The translations under genes and the position numbers were made by a program. From Chloroflexota bacterium (GTDB lineage: Bacteria; Chloroflexota; Dehalococcoidia; SM23-28-2; HRBIN24), in contig JAUQPQ010000004.1 in assembly GCA_030550295.1 (NCBI GenBank), forward strand, positions 1-36,946: a stretch of 36,946 nucleotides of DNA, in the 5' to 3' direction. The notes below the pieces were generated by a model, which did not search any database, was not told the DNA's origin, and saw only the letters and a program-made list of their open reading frames with translations. Shown in pieces: positions 18,811-28,773 of the stretch; positions within the stretch are counted from its first letter, which is position 1; every line of letters begins with the position of its first letter.

Positions 18811-19766
18811 CCCACGCGTTGGCTGCTGGCATGGCAGGTCTATTTGCAGCTTTGGCCTTAGGCCGGCCGATGACGTCCCTCTTGCGCCGCTGGAAGGTAG
18901 GAAAGTTGGTTAGCCCTTGGGGGCCAGTTTCCCATCGGGCCAAGGAAGGAACGCCTACCATGGGGGGCATAGTGATATGGGTGCCTTCCCTAGTGGTGGC
19001 AAGCCTAGAGGCATGGCGGGAGCCTGCTCTGGCCTTAGCCGGGGCAGCTGTGGGGGCCCTTGCCCTCTTAGGCCTGCTGGACGACTTGGGTTCCCTGGTG
19101 GGGCGTAAACAGTGGGCCCTCAATAAAAGGGTCAAGTTTTTGGCCCTAGCTAGCGTAGGCCTAGGGATAGGCTCTGGGCTCTATAGGTGGCAGGGAATGG
19201 ACATGGTATATGTACCTGGGGTTGGCCAGTATAACCTTGGTGGTTGGATGGTGCCTGTGGCGGCGGCTGTTTTGGTCCTCACATCGGGAGGGGTAGCCGT
19301 GGCCGACGGGCTCGATGGCCTGGCGGCCGGGCTTTCCACCCTGGCCCTCTTCGCCTATGGGGCCGTTGCTATAAGTCAGGGCCAAGTGGAGGTGGCGGCA
19401 TTCGCCCTAGCCACAGGTGGGGCGTGCATGGGCTTCCTTTACTACAATGCTTATCCTGCCCAGCTATTCATGGGCGATACGGGCGCCTTGTCTCTGGGCG
19501 GGGCGTTAGCCTTAACGGCCCTGCTCACGGGCCAGTGGCTAGCCCTACCTCTGGTAGGTATAGTGTTCGTTCTGGAAGGGGCATCGGTCTACCTCCAGGT
19601 TGTCTACTTCCGCCTCACTAAGGGGAAGCGAATTTTGCGCATGGCCCCCCTTCACCACCATCTGGAGGAGTTAGGGTGGGAAGAGCCGAAGGTGGTTCAG
19701 CGATTATGGGTGCTGGGGGTTTTAGGAGCCTTGGCTGGGGTGACCTTTGCCCTGGAGGCGCGATGA
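18807..19766 (+). CDS. mraY: Phospho-N-acetylmuramoyl-pentapeptide-transferase
   Basis: KEGTPTMGGIVIW, LGLLDDLGSL, ADGLDGLAAGL, NAYPAQLFMGDTGALSLGG, APLHHHLEELGWEEPKVVQRLW. Confidence 0.96.
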   Translation: MTHALAAGMAGLFAALALGRPMTSLLRRWKVGKLVSPWGPVSHRAKEGTPTMGGIVIWVPSLVVASLEAWREPALALAGAAVGALALLGLLDDLGSLVGRKQWALNKRVKFLALASVGLGIGSGLYRWQGMDMVYVPGVGQYNLGGWMVPVAAAVLVLTSGGVAVADGLDGLAAGLSTLALFAYGAVAISQGQVEVAAFALATGGACMGFLYYNAYPAQLFMGDTGALSLGGALALTALLTGQWLALPLVGIVFVLEGASVYLQVVYFRLTKGKRILRMAPLHHHLEELGWEEPKVVQRLWVLGVLGALAGVTFALEAR

Positions 19767-21157
19767 TGGACTACCGCGGGCGGAAGGTTACGGTGGTGGG
19801 CTTGGGCATTGAGGGCATAGACGGGGTCCACTTTTTTGTGGGCCAGGGGGCCATCGTAACGGTAAGCGATGCTAAGCCTCCTGAGAAGCTTAGGCGGCAG
19901 CTTGCTCAGATAGAGGGTCTCCCCGTCAAGCTGTCCCTAGGGGCCAATGATCCAAAGGTGCTCCAGGATGCCGATTACCTCTACGTATCCCAAAGCGTGC
20001 CCCTTGACCTCCCAGGCATAGTCATGGCCCGGGCCCAAGGCGTCCCCATCTTGTCTATGTTATCCGTCTATATGGATCTATGCCCTGGCCCTATAGTGGG
20101 GATCACAGGCTCCAGCGGCAAGACCACTACAACTGCCCTGGTGGGCAAGATGCTGGAAGCGGAAGGGCTGCCGCATCTAGTGGGCGGCAATATAGGGGTA
20201 GGCCTCCTCACAAGGCTTTCCGAAGTCCGACCCTATACCTGGTCAGTCCTAGAGGTGAGCCATACTCAGCTCCAGTTCCTTTCCTCGCGGGGGCCCTACG
20301 TGGGGGCTGTGCTTAATATAACCCCTAATCATTTGGACCGTTTCAGCTGGGAAGAGTACAGGGCCCTTAAGGCTCGTCTAGTGGAGGCCCAGGGCCCTGG
20401 CGACTGGGCGGTCCTGGGGTATGATGACCCAGAAGCCAGAGGGCTAGCTACGAGATTAAAGGGAGAAGTCTGCTTCTTCTCCCTGGGTGAAAGGGTAGAC
20501 AGGGGGGTGACAGTCATAAATGGGAAGGCGGTCTGGATGGAGGGCAGAAAATGCCTTTCCCTCTTCCCCCTGAGCATCGTCAGGCTGCGTGGACGACATA
20601 ACCTCCTCAACGTCTTAGCGGCGGCGGCTACTGCGTACATATGCGGTGTCTGCCCTGATTCGATGGCGTGCGCGGTGGCATCGTTCTCGGGGGTGCCTCA
20701 TCGTCTGGAGTTGGTGGCGTGCGCTGGTGGCGTGTGCTATTACAACGATAGCATTGCCACTACTCCCACTCGGACCATTGCTGCCTTGCGCTCCTTTGAA
20801 GAGCCCATGGTGCTCCTATTGGGGGGAAGGGATAAGCATTTGCCCTTAGAGGAGTTGGCAGAGGAGGTGCTCAGGAGGTGTAGGGCCGTAGTTCTCTTTG
20901 GGGAGTCGGGCCCCAAGCTGGAAGGGGCGCTAAGGCAGGCCCAGGCCTCTAAGCCTGCCAGTCGGGCCATTCCAGTGGTCCGAGTGGGCCGGCTAGAAGA
21001 GGCGGTGGAGGTGGCCAGATGCCTAGCCCAGCCGGGAGATGTGGTCCTTCTCTCGCCCGCCTGCACCAGCTACGACGCCTACGATAACTTTCAGGAGAGG
21101 GGTGACCACTTCCGCTCTCTCGTTTTGAGTTTTGCCAGGGATGAGGTGCCTGCCTGA
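19763..21157 (+). CDS. murD: UDP-N-acetylmuramoylalanine-D-glutamate ligase
   Basis: KVTVVGLGIEG, GITGSSGKTTTTALVGKML, GGNIGVGLL, NITPNHLDR, NDSIATTPTRTIAALRSF, LLLGGRDKHLPLEEL. Start MMDYRG at 19763. Confidence 0.94.
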   Translation: MMDYRGRKVTVVGLGIEGIDGVHFFVGQGAIVTVSDAKPPEKLRRQLAQIEGLPVKLSLGANDPKVLQDADYLYVSQSVPLDLPGIVMARAQGVPILSMLSVYMDLCPGPIVGITGSSGKTTTTALVGKMLEAEGLPHLVGGNIGVGLLTRLSEVRPYTWSVLEVSHTQLQFLSSRGPYVGAVLNITPNHLDRFSWEEYRALKARLVEAQGPGDWAVLGYDDPEARGLATRLKGEVCFFSLGERVDRGVTVINGKAVWMEGRKCLSLFPLSIVRLRGRHNLLNVLAAAATAYICGVCPDSMACAVASFSGVPHRLELVACAGGVCYYNDSIATTPTRTIAALRSFEEPMVLLLGGRDKHLPLEELAEEVLRRCRAVVLFGESGPKLEGALRQAQASKPASRAIPVVRVGRLEEAVEVARCLAQPGDVVLLSPACTSYDAYDNFQERGDHFRSLVLSFARDEVPA

Positions 21158-22317
21158 TGGCTCGGCACCACTTCTTATATCCTTCCACTTATGGTCTTTT
21201 GATCTCCCTTGTAGTAGCACTGGTAATTTTCGGCCTTTTGGTCACCTACAGTGCCAGCTTCCCTGTGGGGGAGATGTTCCATGGCAATCCCCACTATTAC
21301 ATAGTTCGTCAGTCTATCTATGCCGGTTTGGGCCTTTTGGCTATGGCTGGCGTGGTGATGGTGGGGTATAGGCGTCTGCGGCGCCTCAGCTTTGTCATCA
21401 CTTTGGCGTGTGTCGCCTCTTTGGCTGCTGTCCTCGTACCTGGAGTGGGAGAGATGCGAAATGGGGCGACCCGCTGGCTTTCTATTGGGCCTTTAGAGTT
21501 CCAGCCTGGTGAAATAGCCAAGGTGGGGCTGGTCCTTTATATGTCGGCCTGGCTGGCTGGACGGCGGAATGAGATTAAAGAGGTAGGGTCGGGGCTTTTG
21601 CCTTTTGCCCTTGTAGTGGGGCTTGTGGCTGGGCTCATCGTCGCCGAGCCTGATATGGGTACGGCTATCGTGGTAGGGGCAGTAGCTGTAGCCATGTTTT
21701 TCGCTGCCCAAGCCCCCTGGACCCATCTCATGGCGGTGCTGATGGCAGGTGGCCTTGCCAGTTTTTTGCTTGTCTTGGCACAGGACTACCGGTTAAGCCG
21801 CATCCACACCTTTCTATGGCCAGATAGAGACCCCCTTGGGGAGGGATACCAATTGGCCCAGCTCTTAACGGCCTTCAGGCTGGGAGGGCTTACAGGCCAG
21901 GGATGGGGAGCAGGCCAACAGAAGCTGGGCCTTTTGCCCAATGCCCACACCGATGGCGTCTTCGCTGTGGTAGGGGAAGAGCTGGGGCTGGTAGGGGCGG
22001 TGGCCCTTCTGGCCCTTATCCTCATTTTGGCGGCATTGGGCCTAAAGATAGCTTTAGAGTCCCCTGACAGTATGGGGCGTTTCTTGGCTGTGGGGGTTTC
22101 GTCATGGCTGGCAATCCAGACCATCGCCAATGTGGGAGGGGTAACTGGCTTACTACCCCTCACCGGGGTCCCTTTGCCCTTCTTCAGCTATGGGGGCTCG
22201 GCCTTGGTCTCCATATTGTTGGGTATAGGCCTGCTGCTGAGCGTGGCGAGGGAGGCATCCAAAGCCCCAACTTTAGTGGGAGGAGCTATTGAAGTTAGGT
22301 GGGGAGGTAAGGTATGA
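21157..22317 (+). CDS. ftsW: Lipid II polymerase / SEDS protein FtsW
   Basis: Multi-TM; NGATRWLSIGPLEFQPGEIAKVGLVLYMSAWLA, AEPDMGTAIVV, GEGYQLAQLLTAF, ANVGGVTGLLPLTGVPLPFFSYGGSALV. Confidence 0.95.
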   Translation: MARHHFLYPSTYGLLISLVVALVIFGLLVTYSASFPVGEMFHGNPHYYIVRQSIYAGLGLLAMAGVVMVGYRRLRRLSFVITLACVASLAAVLVPGVGEMRNGATRWLSIGPLEFQPGEIAKVGLVLYMSAWLAGRRNEIKEVGSGLLPFALVVGLVAGLIVAEPDMGTAIVVGAVAVAMFFAAQAPWTHLMAVLMAGGLASFLLVLAQDYRLSRIHTFLWPDRDPLGEGYQLAQLLTAFRLGGLTGQGWGAGQQKLGLLPNAHTDGVFAVVGEELGLVGAVALLALILILAALGLKIALESPDSMGRFLAVGVSSWLAIQTIANVGGVTGLLPLTGVPLPFFSYGGSALVSILLGIGLLLSVAREASKAPTLVGGAIEVRWGGKV

Positions 22318-23417
22318 GGGTCGTCCTTTGCGGTGGGGGAACTGGGGGCCATATCTATCCGGCACTGAGTGTCCTTGCTGCCCTCAAGGAAGACCTAGAG
22401 GTGGCCAATGTGGAGGCCCTCTACCTAGGGCAGGGGGGAGGGATGGAGGAGACGTTGGTGAAGAGGGAAGGGGTGCCTTTCTGCCCCATACCTTCGGGCC
22501 CTGTGAGGGGATGCTGGCCCTGGGAGATGGCCGCTAATTTCGCCAAGATAGCAGTAGGAATATGGCAGGCTAGAAAGCAGCTACGCCTCTTCAGCGCCCA
22601 AGTAGTACTTTCTACGGGTGGCTACGCCAGCATACCCATCGCCCTGGCTGCCTGGAGTATGGACATCCCCCTCGTGGTGTTCCAGCCCGATCTGTTGCCT
22701 GGCTGGGCGATACGCCTCATGGGCCATCTGGCCACTAAGATAGCTATCCCCACCCCTGAAGCCTCTGCCAAGTGGCGCAATGGCAAAGTTACGGTAACCG
22801 GATACCCAGTACGGCCCTTCTTTTGGATGGTCGATAAGGAGGAAGGTAGGCGCCGCCTGGGCCTAGAGATGGACGAAGGGGTTTTATTGGTGATGGGCGC
22901 TTCCCAGGGGGCCAAGTCCATCAACGAGGCAGTGGCCCACTGGCTGCCAGAATTGCTAGAGCTGTGCCAAGTGGTCCACATTAGTGGCCCCGCCCACTTC
23001 GACTGGCTCCGAGAGCGCAGCAGGTCATTATCTGCCCAGCTGCAGCTGCGCTATCACCTATATCCTTATATGCATGAGGAGCTACCTTGGGCGATGGCCG
23101 CTGCCGATTTAGCCATAACCAGGGCTGGGGCCTCGGTTTTAGGAGAGTTGCCGGCGGTAGGGTTGCCTGCCATCCTCGTCCCCTATCCTTACGCTGGAGG
23201 CCATCAGTGGCATAACGCCCACTACCTGGAGGCCGAGGGGGCAGCGATCGTCGTCGCCGACAAGGACCTGAAAAGGAAGCTATTGCCCTTGGTGGGCATC
23301 CTCTTGAGCGATGTGGCCAAAAGGGCCAAGATGGCCATGGCTATGCGTCGCCTAGCTAGGCCCCACGCTGCCCAGCATCTGGCCTCCCTTTTGCTAGAGG
23401 TGGTGGGACAGAGATGA
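22314..23417 (+). CDS. murG: Undecaprenyl-PP-MurNAc-pentapeptide GlcNAc transferase
   Basis: CGGGTGGHIYPALSVLAAL, STGGYASIPIALAAW, VTGYPVRPFF, LLVMGASQGAKSINEAV, AITRAGASVLGELPAVGLPAILVPYPYAGGHQWHNAHYLE. Confidence 0.96.
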   Translation: MRVVLCGGGTGGHIYPALSVLAALKEDLEVANVEALYLGQGGGMEETLVKREGVPFCPIPSGPVRGCWPWEMAANFAKIAVGIWQARKQLRLFSAQVVLSTGGYASIPIALAAWSMDIPLVVFQPDLLPGWAIRLMGHLATKIAIPTPEASAKWRNGKVTVTGYPVRPFFWMVDKEEGRRRLGLEMDEGVLLVMGASQGAKSINEAVAHWLPELLELCQVVHISGPAHFDWLRERSRSLSAQLQLRYHLYPYMHEELPWAMAAADLAITRAGASVLGELPAVGLPAILVPYPYAGGHQWHNAHYLEAEGAAIVVADKDLKRKLLPLVGILLSDVAKRAKMAMAMRRLARPHAAQHLASLLLEVVGQR

Positions 23418-24763
23418 CTGGGCAACATTATCACCTTATGGGCGTAGGCGGAGTACACATGTCAGCTATAGCTTGCCTTCTTCTGGCCCGGGGAGCAAAG
23501 GTAAGCGGATGCGACCTCAGCCCTCCCCCTTATTTGCAGCCGCTACAACAAGAGGGTCTAGTCGTCTTAAGGGGGCATAGTCCTGAGCATCTAGAGGGCG
23601 TAGACGTGCTAGTTTATACGGCTGCCATAAGGGCAGACAATCCCGAGCTGCAGGAAGGGAAGCGTAAGGGAATCCCCGTCCTCAAACGTGCAGATATGGT
23701 CGCTCAACTTTCTGAAGGTCGGCGGATGATAGCGGTGGCAGGAAGTCACGGCAAGACAACCACTACGTCCCTAGTGGCCTTTATGCTCGAGAGGGCAGGG
23801 CTAGCACCCACCTTCCTCTTAGGAGGGTTTATGCTAGGCGAGGATACGAACGTGGGAATGGGCGAGGGCCCTTATATGGTGGTGGAGGCAGACGAGTTCG
23901 ATGCTGCCTTTCTAGCCTACAGACCATGGGTGGCCGTAGTCACCAACGTGGAGCCAGACCATCTGGACTTTTATGGCGACTTTCAGTCTCTGAAAAGGGC
24001 TTTCGCCTCGTTTTTGGCCCAGGTGGAGCCCCAGGGGGCGATTATCGCCTGCGGAGACGATGGCGAACTTGTCCACCTTTTGCCTTGGGATAGGCAGGTG
24101 TTACTTTACGGGCTGAGGCCATCGCTAGATCTTGTGGCCACGGAGGTCAATTTCCAGTGTCATGGGAGCTCCTTCGTTGTGTGCCACCGGGGTCGTGAGC
24201 TGGGGGCGTTCGTCACCCATCTATGGGGCGAACACAATGTCCGCAACTGCCTAGCTGCCATAGGGGTAGGGCTCATGTTGGGCGTCCCCGTAGAGCAAAT
24301 CCAGGAAGCGGTGGCCCAATTCCCAGGGGTGAAGCGGCGTTTCCAGGTGCTGGGAGAGGCCTCAGGGGTCACAGTGGTGGACGACTATGCCCACCACCCT
24401 ACCGAGATAAGGGCCATCCTTTCGGTGGCCCGTCTACGCTTCCCAGGGCGGCGTCTTGTGTGCCTCTTTCAGCCCCACACCTATAGCCGTACCCGTTACC
24501 TCTTGGAAGGGTTCTTGAGCTGCTTCCAAGGGGCCGACTTACTTCTGATTGCCCATACCTATGCGGCCCGGGAAACCCCTGCCCAGGGGATGGATGCCTC
24601 TTCCTTGGCTGCTAGGTTGGGGGCCCAGTATGTGGGGGGCCTAGACGAGGCCGTCCCTACCGTCCTTTCGCTTCTGCGGCCTGGGGACGTGTTCATGACT
24701 ATAGGGGCGGGCGATGTAGATAAGGTGGCGGGCCAAGTCTTGGAGGCGTTGAGGGGGCAATGA
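23414..24763 (+). CDS. murC: UDP-N-acetylmuramate-L-alanine ligase
   Basis: YHLMGVGGVHMSAIACLLL, VAGSHGKTTTTSLVAFML, VVEADEFDAAFL, NVEPDHLDFYGDF, DDYAHHPTEIRAIL, FQPHTYSRTRYL. Confidence 0.96.
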   Translation: MTGQHYHLMGVGGVHMSAIACLLLARGAKVSGCDLSPPPYLQPLQQEGLVVLRGHSPEHLEGVDVLVYTAAIRADNPELQEGKRKGIPVLKRADMVAQLSEGRRMIAVAGSHGKTTTTSLVAFMLERAGLAPTFLLGGFMLGEDTNVGMGEGPYMVVEADEFDAAFLAYRPWVAVVTNVEPDHLDFYGDFQSLKRAFASFLAQVEPQGAIIACGDDGELVHLLPWDRQVLLYGLRPSLDLVATEVNFQCHGSSFVVCHRGRELGAFVTHLWGEHNVRNCLAAIGVGLMLGVPVEQIQEAVAQFPGVKRRFQVLGEASGVTVVDDYAHHPTEIRAILSVARLRFPGRRLVCLFQPHTYSRTRYLLEGFLSCFQGADLLLIAHTYAARETPAQGMDASSLAARLGAQYVGGLDEAVPTVLSLLRPGDVFMTIGAGDVDKVAGQVLEALRGQ

Positions 24764-25683
24764 TCAACCGGCGTTTCCTTGAAGGGTTGCGAAAGGTGGG
24801 GCCCATAAAATTCATGGAGCCCCTCTCTCACCACACCACATGGGGAGTTGGGGGATTCGCCGACGTTTTCATGATCGCTAGAAGCGAAGAGCAGCTGCGA
24901 TGGGCCTTTGTTTTGGCCCAGGAATATGGCGTGCCGTGCCTCGTCCTGGGGGCTGGCTCTAACATCTTGGTGGGCGACGAGGGGTTCCGGGGGCTAGTGA
25001 TAGAGAACAGGGCGGCCAAGGTGGTGGGCCCTTATCAAGATGGGAAGATCTGGGTGGTGAGGGCAGCAAGTGGAGCCCGTCTGGCTTCTTTGGCCAGGGG
25101 TTTGGCACGGTCTGGTTTTCAGGGGCTGGAGTGGGCCTGTGGCATTCCAGGCACCGTTGGCGGGGCAGTGGTCTACAACGCGGGGGCATACGGAGGGTGT
25201 CTGGCCGATGTCTTGACCAGGGCTTGGCTGGCCTCTGGCGATGGCCGGGTGTTAGAGTTAGGGGGAAAAGAGCTGTCCTTGGGGTACAGGGGCAGCGCCT
25301 TTACTAGGGGCGCAATCGCTGGGATGGCCATTCAGGCAGTAGAGGTGCAAGTATGGCCAGCCGAGGCCCCCGCCCTTGAGGCCAAGATCAAACAACTAGA
25401 GGCCCAGCGTCGTCAGGCCCAGCCGCGGGGACGCAACGCTGGCTCTGTCTTTAAGAACCCCCCAGATAGGCCAGCCTGGTGGTACGTTGAACAGGTGGGC
25501 CTAAAGGGATGGCGTATCGGTAACGCCTACATCTCCCAAAAGCACGCCAACTTCATCATCAACCTGGGAGGAGCCAAGGCTAGAGATATAAAGGCCCTCA
25601 TCGATTTGGCCCGCGAAAGGGTCAGGCGACAGTTCGGGTTAGAGCTAGAGCTGGAGGTGGCCTTGGTAGGGGAGGGGTTCTGA
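24760..25683 (+). CDS. murB: UDP-N-acetylenolpyruvoylglucosamine reductase
   Basis: HTTWGVGGFADVF, LGAGSNILVGDEGFRGLVI, GLEWACGIPGTVGGAVVYNAGAYG, YRGSAFTR, NAGSVFKNP, ISQKHANFIINLGGAKARDI. Confidence 0.96.
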   Translation: MINRRFLEGLRKVGPIKFMEPLSHHTTWGVGGFADVFMIARSEEQLRWAFVLAQEYGVPCLVLGAGSNILVGDEGFRGLVIENRAAKVVGPYQDGKIWVVRAASGARLASLARGLARSGFQGLEWACGIPGTVGGAVVYNAGAYGGCLADVLTRAWLASGDGRVLELGGKELSLGYRGSAFTRGAIAGMAIQAVEVQVWPAEAPALEAKIKQLEAQRRQAQPRGRNAGSVFKNPPDRPAWWYVEQVGLKGWRIGNAYISQKHANFIINLGGAKARDIKALIDLARERVRRQFGLELELEVALVGEGF

Positions 25684-26759
25684 TGATGGGGAGGCTTAGG
25701 GTGGCAGTGATCTTCGGTGGGCGCTCGGCCGAACATGAGGTCTCGGTGGTCTCAGCCCAAGGGGTAATGGAAGCCATGGACCGCTCCCGCTTCGCTCCTG
25801 TGCCCTTCGGCATAGCCAGGGAGGGGATCTGGTTGACGCCTGAGGAGACGCAGGAGGCCATGAGTTCTATACCCTATGCCACCTACCGGCCCTTACCTAG
25901 CCCCTCTTCGGAGCTGCCTCCTGTGCGTCCGGAGGTGTTGGAGGCGCTCCTCTCGTGCCAGGTGGCCTTCCCACTGGTGCACGGGCCCCATGGGGAGGAC
26001 GGGACCTTGCAGGGAATGTTGGAGCTTTTAGGCCTCCCCTATGTGGGGGCGGGAGTTGCTGCCAGCGCTGTGGGGATGGACAAGGCCCTTATGAAGGCCC
26101 TTTTCCGTCAGGCGGGCCTCCCTACTACCCGTTTCCTCGTCGTCACCAAGGCCAAGTGGCGGGAGGGCCCTTCTGAAGTAGCGGCTAAGGTTAGAAAGGA
26201 GGTGGGCCTTCCCTGTTTCGTTAAGCCCTCTGGCCTGGGCTCCAGCGTGGGGGTAAGCAAGGTGAAGGAATGGGCATCCTTGGCCCCGGCTCTAGAAGAG
26301 GCGCTCCTGTACGACGATAAGGCCCTAGTGGAGGAGGCAGTAGAGGGAAGGGAGATAGAGGTGGCAATTCTAGGCAACCACCAGCTGAGGGCCTCTCTAC
26401 CAGGAGAGATAATCCCCCATCGCGAGTTTTACGATTACGCGGCCAAATACCTGGAGGAGGGGACGAAACTTATAACGCCAGTGGCCCTACCTCCCCACAT
26501 AGAGGCCAAGGCCCAGGAGATGGCCATGGCTGCCTTCCGGGCCATAGACTGTGCGGGGATGGCCAGGGTCGACTTCTTCCTGGTGGGAGAGGAGCTCATC
26601 ATCAACGAAATAAATACTATACCTGGCTTCACCCCCATCAGCATGTACCCCAAATTGTGGGAGGCCTCTGGGCTCCCATACAGGGATCTCATTACCGAGC
26701 TTATTGACCTGGCCCTCCAGAGACATGAGGAGAAGAAAAGGCGGCGGTGGACGCCCTGA
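25683..26759 (+). CDS. ddl: D-alanine-D-alanine ligase
   Basis: VAVIFGGRSAEHEVSVVSAQGV, PLVHGPHGEDGTLQGMLELLGLPYVG, GMDKALMKALFRQAGLPT, KPSGLGSSVGVSKV, INEINTIPGFTPISMYPKLWEASGL. Confidence 0.96.
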   Translation: MMGRLRVAVIFGGRSAEHEVSVVSAQGVMEAMDRSRFAPVPFGIAREGIWLTPEETQEAMSSIPYATYRPLPSPSSELPPVRPEVLEALLSCQVAFPLVHGPHGEDGTLQGMLELLGLPYVGAGVAASAVGMDKALMKALFRQAGLPTTRFLVVTKAKWREGPSEVAAKVRKEVGLPCFVKPSGLGSSVGVSKVKEWASLAPALEEALLYDDKALVEEAVEGREIEVAILGNHQLRASLPGEIIPHREFYDYAAKYLEEGTKLITPVALPPHIEAKAQEMAMAAFRAIDCAGMARVDFFLVGEELIINEINTIPGFTPISMYPKLWEASGLPYRDLITELIDLALQRHEEKKRRRWTP

Positions 26760-27525
26760 CCCTTATTATTCCCCTGTAGAGGCCTACGTTCTTTTGCCAG
26801 AGGGAAGTATTACTGGCAAAAGACGGTTTTGGCTCTGGGTACTGCCCCTTGCTTTCCTTGCCATCTTCCTGGCCCTCTTCTTCTCCCCTCTGTTCCGCGT
26901 CCAAAGGATAAAAGTGGTAGGTGCCCAATCCCTCAGCCCTGACGAGGTCGCTGCCCTTGTAGGGATGGAGGGCCACACCATTATATTGCTGCCCCTCAAG
27001 GAGGCTGACGCTCGCCTTCGGTTGCTTCCCATGGTTCGGGACGTCACCATCCGTCTGCAGTGGCCCAACACCCTTCTCGTCAGGGTGGAGGAAAGGGAAC
27101 CTTGGGGATACTGGGTGAATGGGGGCCAGTCCTACGTGATAGACGAAGAGGGGGTAGTGCTTGAAGGAAAGGTGCCTTCCCTTGGCGCCCCAAGTATAAT
27201 TGACACAAGCCCTCCCCTCACCTTTCGACCTGGGGATCGTGTAGACTCCGATGCGGTGGTGATAGCCCATGTCGTTTTGGGTTGGGCACCGGTCAACGTG
27301 GGGGCCAAGGTCGTGGCTATCAAGTACAATGTGGCCCAGGGCCTTTCCCTTACCACCGACCAAGGCCTACAAGTAGTAATAGGCGATAGCAAGGGCCTGG
27401 ACTTTAAGTTAGAGGTGTGGCGATCTTTGGCCGAAGAGCTAGGAAACAAGGGGTTAGCAGGCAAAGTCTTGGACTTGCGCTTTGGGGCTCGTCCAGCCTT
27501 GCGTTATCATGAGGGCAAACAGTAG
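26704..27525 (+). CDS. ftsQ: Cell division protein FtsQ (POTRA domain)
   Basis: N-terminal TM helix then FRVQRIKVVGAQSLSPDEVAALVGMEGHTIILLPLKEADARLRLLPMVRDVTIRLQWPNTLLVRVEEREPWGYW. Overlaps the ddl 3' end; the real start may be 26725. Confidence 0.9.
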   Translation: MTWPSRDMRRRKGGGGRPDPYYSPVEAYVLLPEGSITGKRRFWLWVLPLAFLAIFLALFFSPLFRVQRIKVVGAQSLSPDEVAALVGMEGHTIILLPLKEADARLRLLPMVRDVTIRLQWPNTLLVRVEEREPWGYWVNGGQSYVIDEEGVVLEGKVPSLGAPSIIDTSPPLTFRPGDRVDSDAVVIAHVVLGWAPVNVGAKVVAIKYNVAQGLSLTTDQGLQVVIGDSKGLDFKLEVWRSLAEELGNKGLAGKVLDLRFGARPALRYHEGKQ

Positions 27526-27534
27526 GACAGGGCT

Positions 27535-28764
27535 ATGGCACGGGCGGAAGTAATAGGGGGCATAGACATAGGCAGTCACAAGATATGCACCCTCCTTGCC
27601 GAGGCCACACCGGAAGGGCACTTGCGTATCCTGGGCGTGGGAGTGGAACCGGCTCGAGGCATCCGCAAAGGCCTCATCGATAACATCCAGCAGGCTACCG
27701 AAGCGATATCGGCCTCGGTGGAGAAGGCAGAACGGGCCAGTGGCAACCGTATGCCCCCAGCAGTGGTGAACGTGAGCGGTCAGCATCTCTCCTCCCTGAA
27801 CCACAAGGGGGTGGCCACTCTCACAGGAGGACAGCATCTCATTCAGCCTCAGGATGTGCAAAGGGCCATGGAGGATGCCCGCTCGGTGAGCATCCCCTCA
27901 GACCGAGAGCTTTTACATGTTATCCCCCGGGGGTTCCTTCTGGACGGGCAGAACCCAGTCTCAGATCCTGTGGGCATGTATGGCCAGAGGCTAGATGTGG
28001 AGGCCCACTTGGTCACTGCCAATGCTACGGCCGTGCAGAACTTGGCGCGCTGCTTAGATAAGGCAGGAGTACGCGTAGTCGCCCTAGTCGCCGCCCCCTT
28101 AGCCTCTGCTGAAGCAGTATTGGAGGACGAAGAGAAAAGGCAAGGGGTAGTGGTGGTAGACATAGGAGGTGGTACAACCGATGTGGCCGTGTTCTTGGAC
28201 GGCAGCCCCTACTACACCGCCTCTTTGCCAGTGGGCGGCTACAACTTCACCCACGACCTAGTCTACGGACTGCGCGTCCCCTTTTCTGTGGCCGAGGAGC
28301 TCAAGGTCTCCCATGGGGCAGCCTTGGTGAGCCGGGTCAACCAAGATGACGCAGTAGAGGTGGAGTCCTTTGGTGGGCACCGACGCAAGTTGATACCGCG
28401 GAAGGAGATAGTGAGGATCCTTCAGGCCAGGGCGGAAGAGGTGCTGGAGATGGTCTATTCAGAGGTGAAGCGGGCCCAGTTCGACGTGATGCTAGCGGCG
28501 GGCCTCGTCCTTACTGGAGGTGTGGCCAGCTTACCCGGCCTTGACGAGCTAGCAGAACAACTACTAGGGATCCCAGTGCGGGTGGGGTTCCCTAAAGGAG
28601 TACATGGGATGGCCGATGTGGTGGGCACTCCGGCCTTTGCTACAGGGGTAGGGCTTCTGCGTTGGGGTCTTACCCTAGAGGGCTTACGTTACCGCCCTAT
28701 TCGCCAGGGCTCCTCTATCTGGGGCCGCATCACGAACTGGTTGAAGCTTCTTATTCCGCAATAG
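27535..28764 (+). CDS. ftsA: Cell division protein FtsA
   Basis: IGGIDIGSHKICTLLAEA, VNVSGQHLSSLNHKG, VVVVDIGGGTTDVAVF, GGYNFTHDL, LTGGVASLPGLDELAEQLLG; C-terminal amphipathic ITNWLKLLIP. Confidence 0.95.
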   Translation: MARAEVIGGIDIGSHKICTLLAEATPEGHLRILGVGVEPARGIRKGLIDNIQQATEAISASVEKAERASGNRMPPAVVNVSGQHLSSLNHKGVATLTGGQHLIQPQDVQRAMEDARSVSIPSDRELLHVIPRGFLLDGQNPVSDPVGMYGQRLDVEAHLVTANATAVQNLARCLDKAGVRVVALVAAPLASAEAVLEDEEKRQGVVVVDIGGGTTDVAVFLDGSPYYTASLPVGGYNFTHDLVYGLRVPFSVAEELKVSHGAALVSRVNQDDAVEVESFGGHRRKLIPRKEIVRILQARAEEVLEMVYSEVKRAQFDVMLAAGLVLTGGVASLPGLDELAEQLLGIPVRVGFPKGVHGMADVVGTPAFATGVGLLRWGLTLEGLRYRPIRQGSSIWGRITNWLKLLIPQ

Positions 28765-28773
28765 GAGGGGGCC

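Noticed and set aside
26701-27363. 220-aa antisense ORF over ftsQ
   Set aside because: Antisense to ftsQ with its TM and POTRA pattern; no independent evidence.
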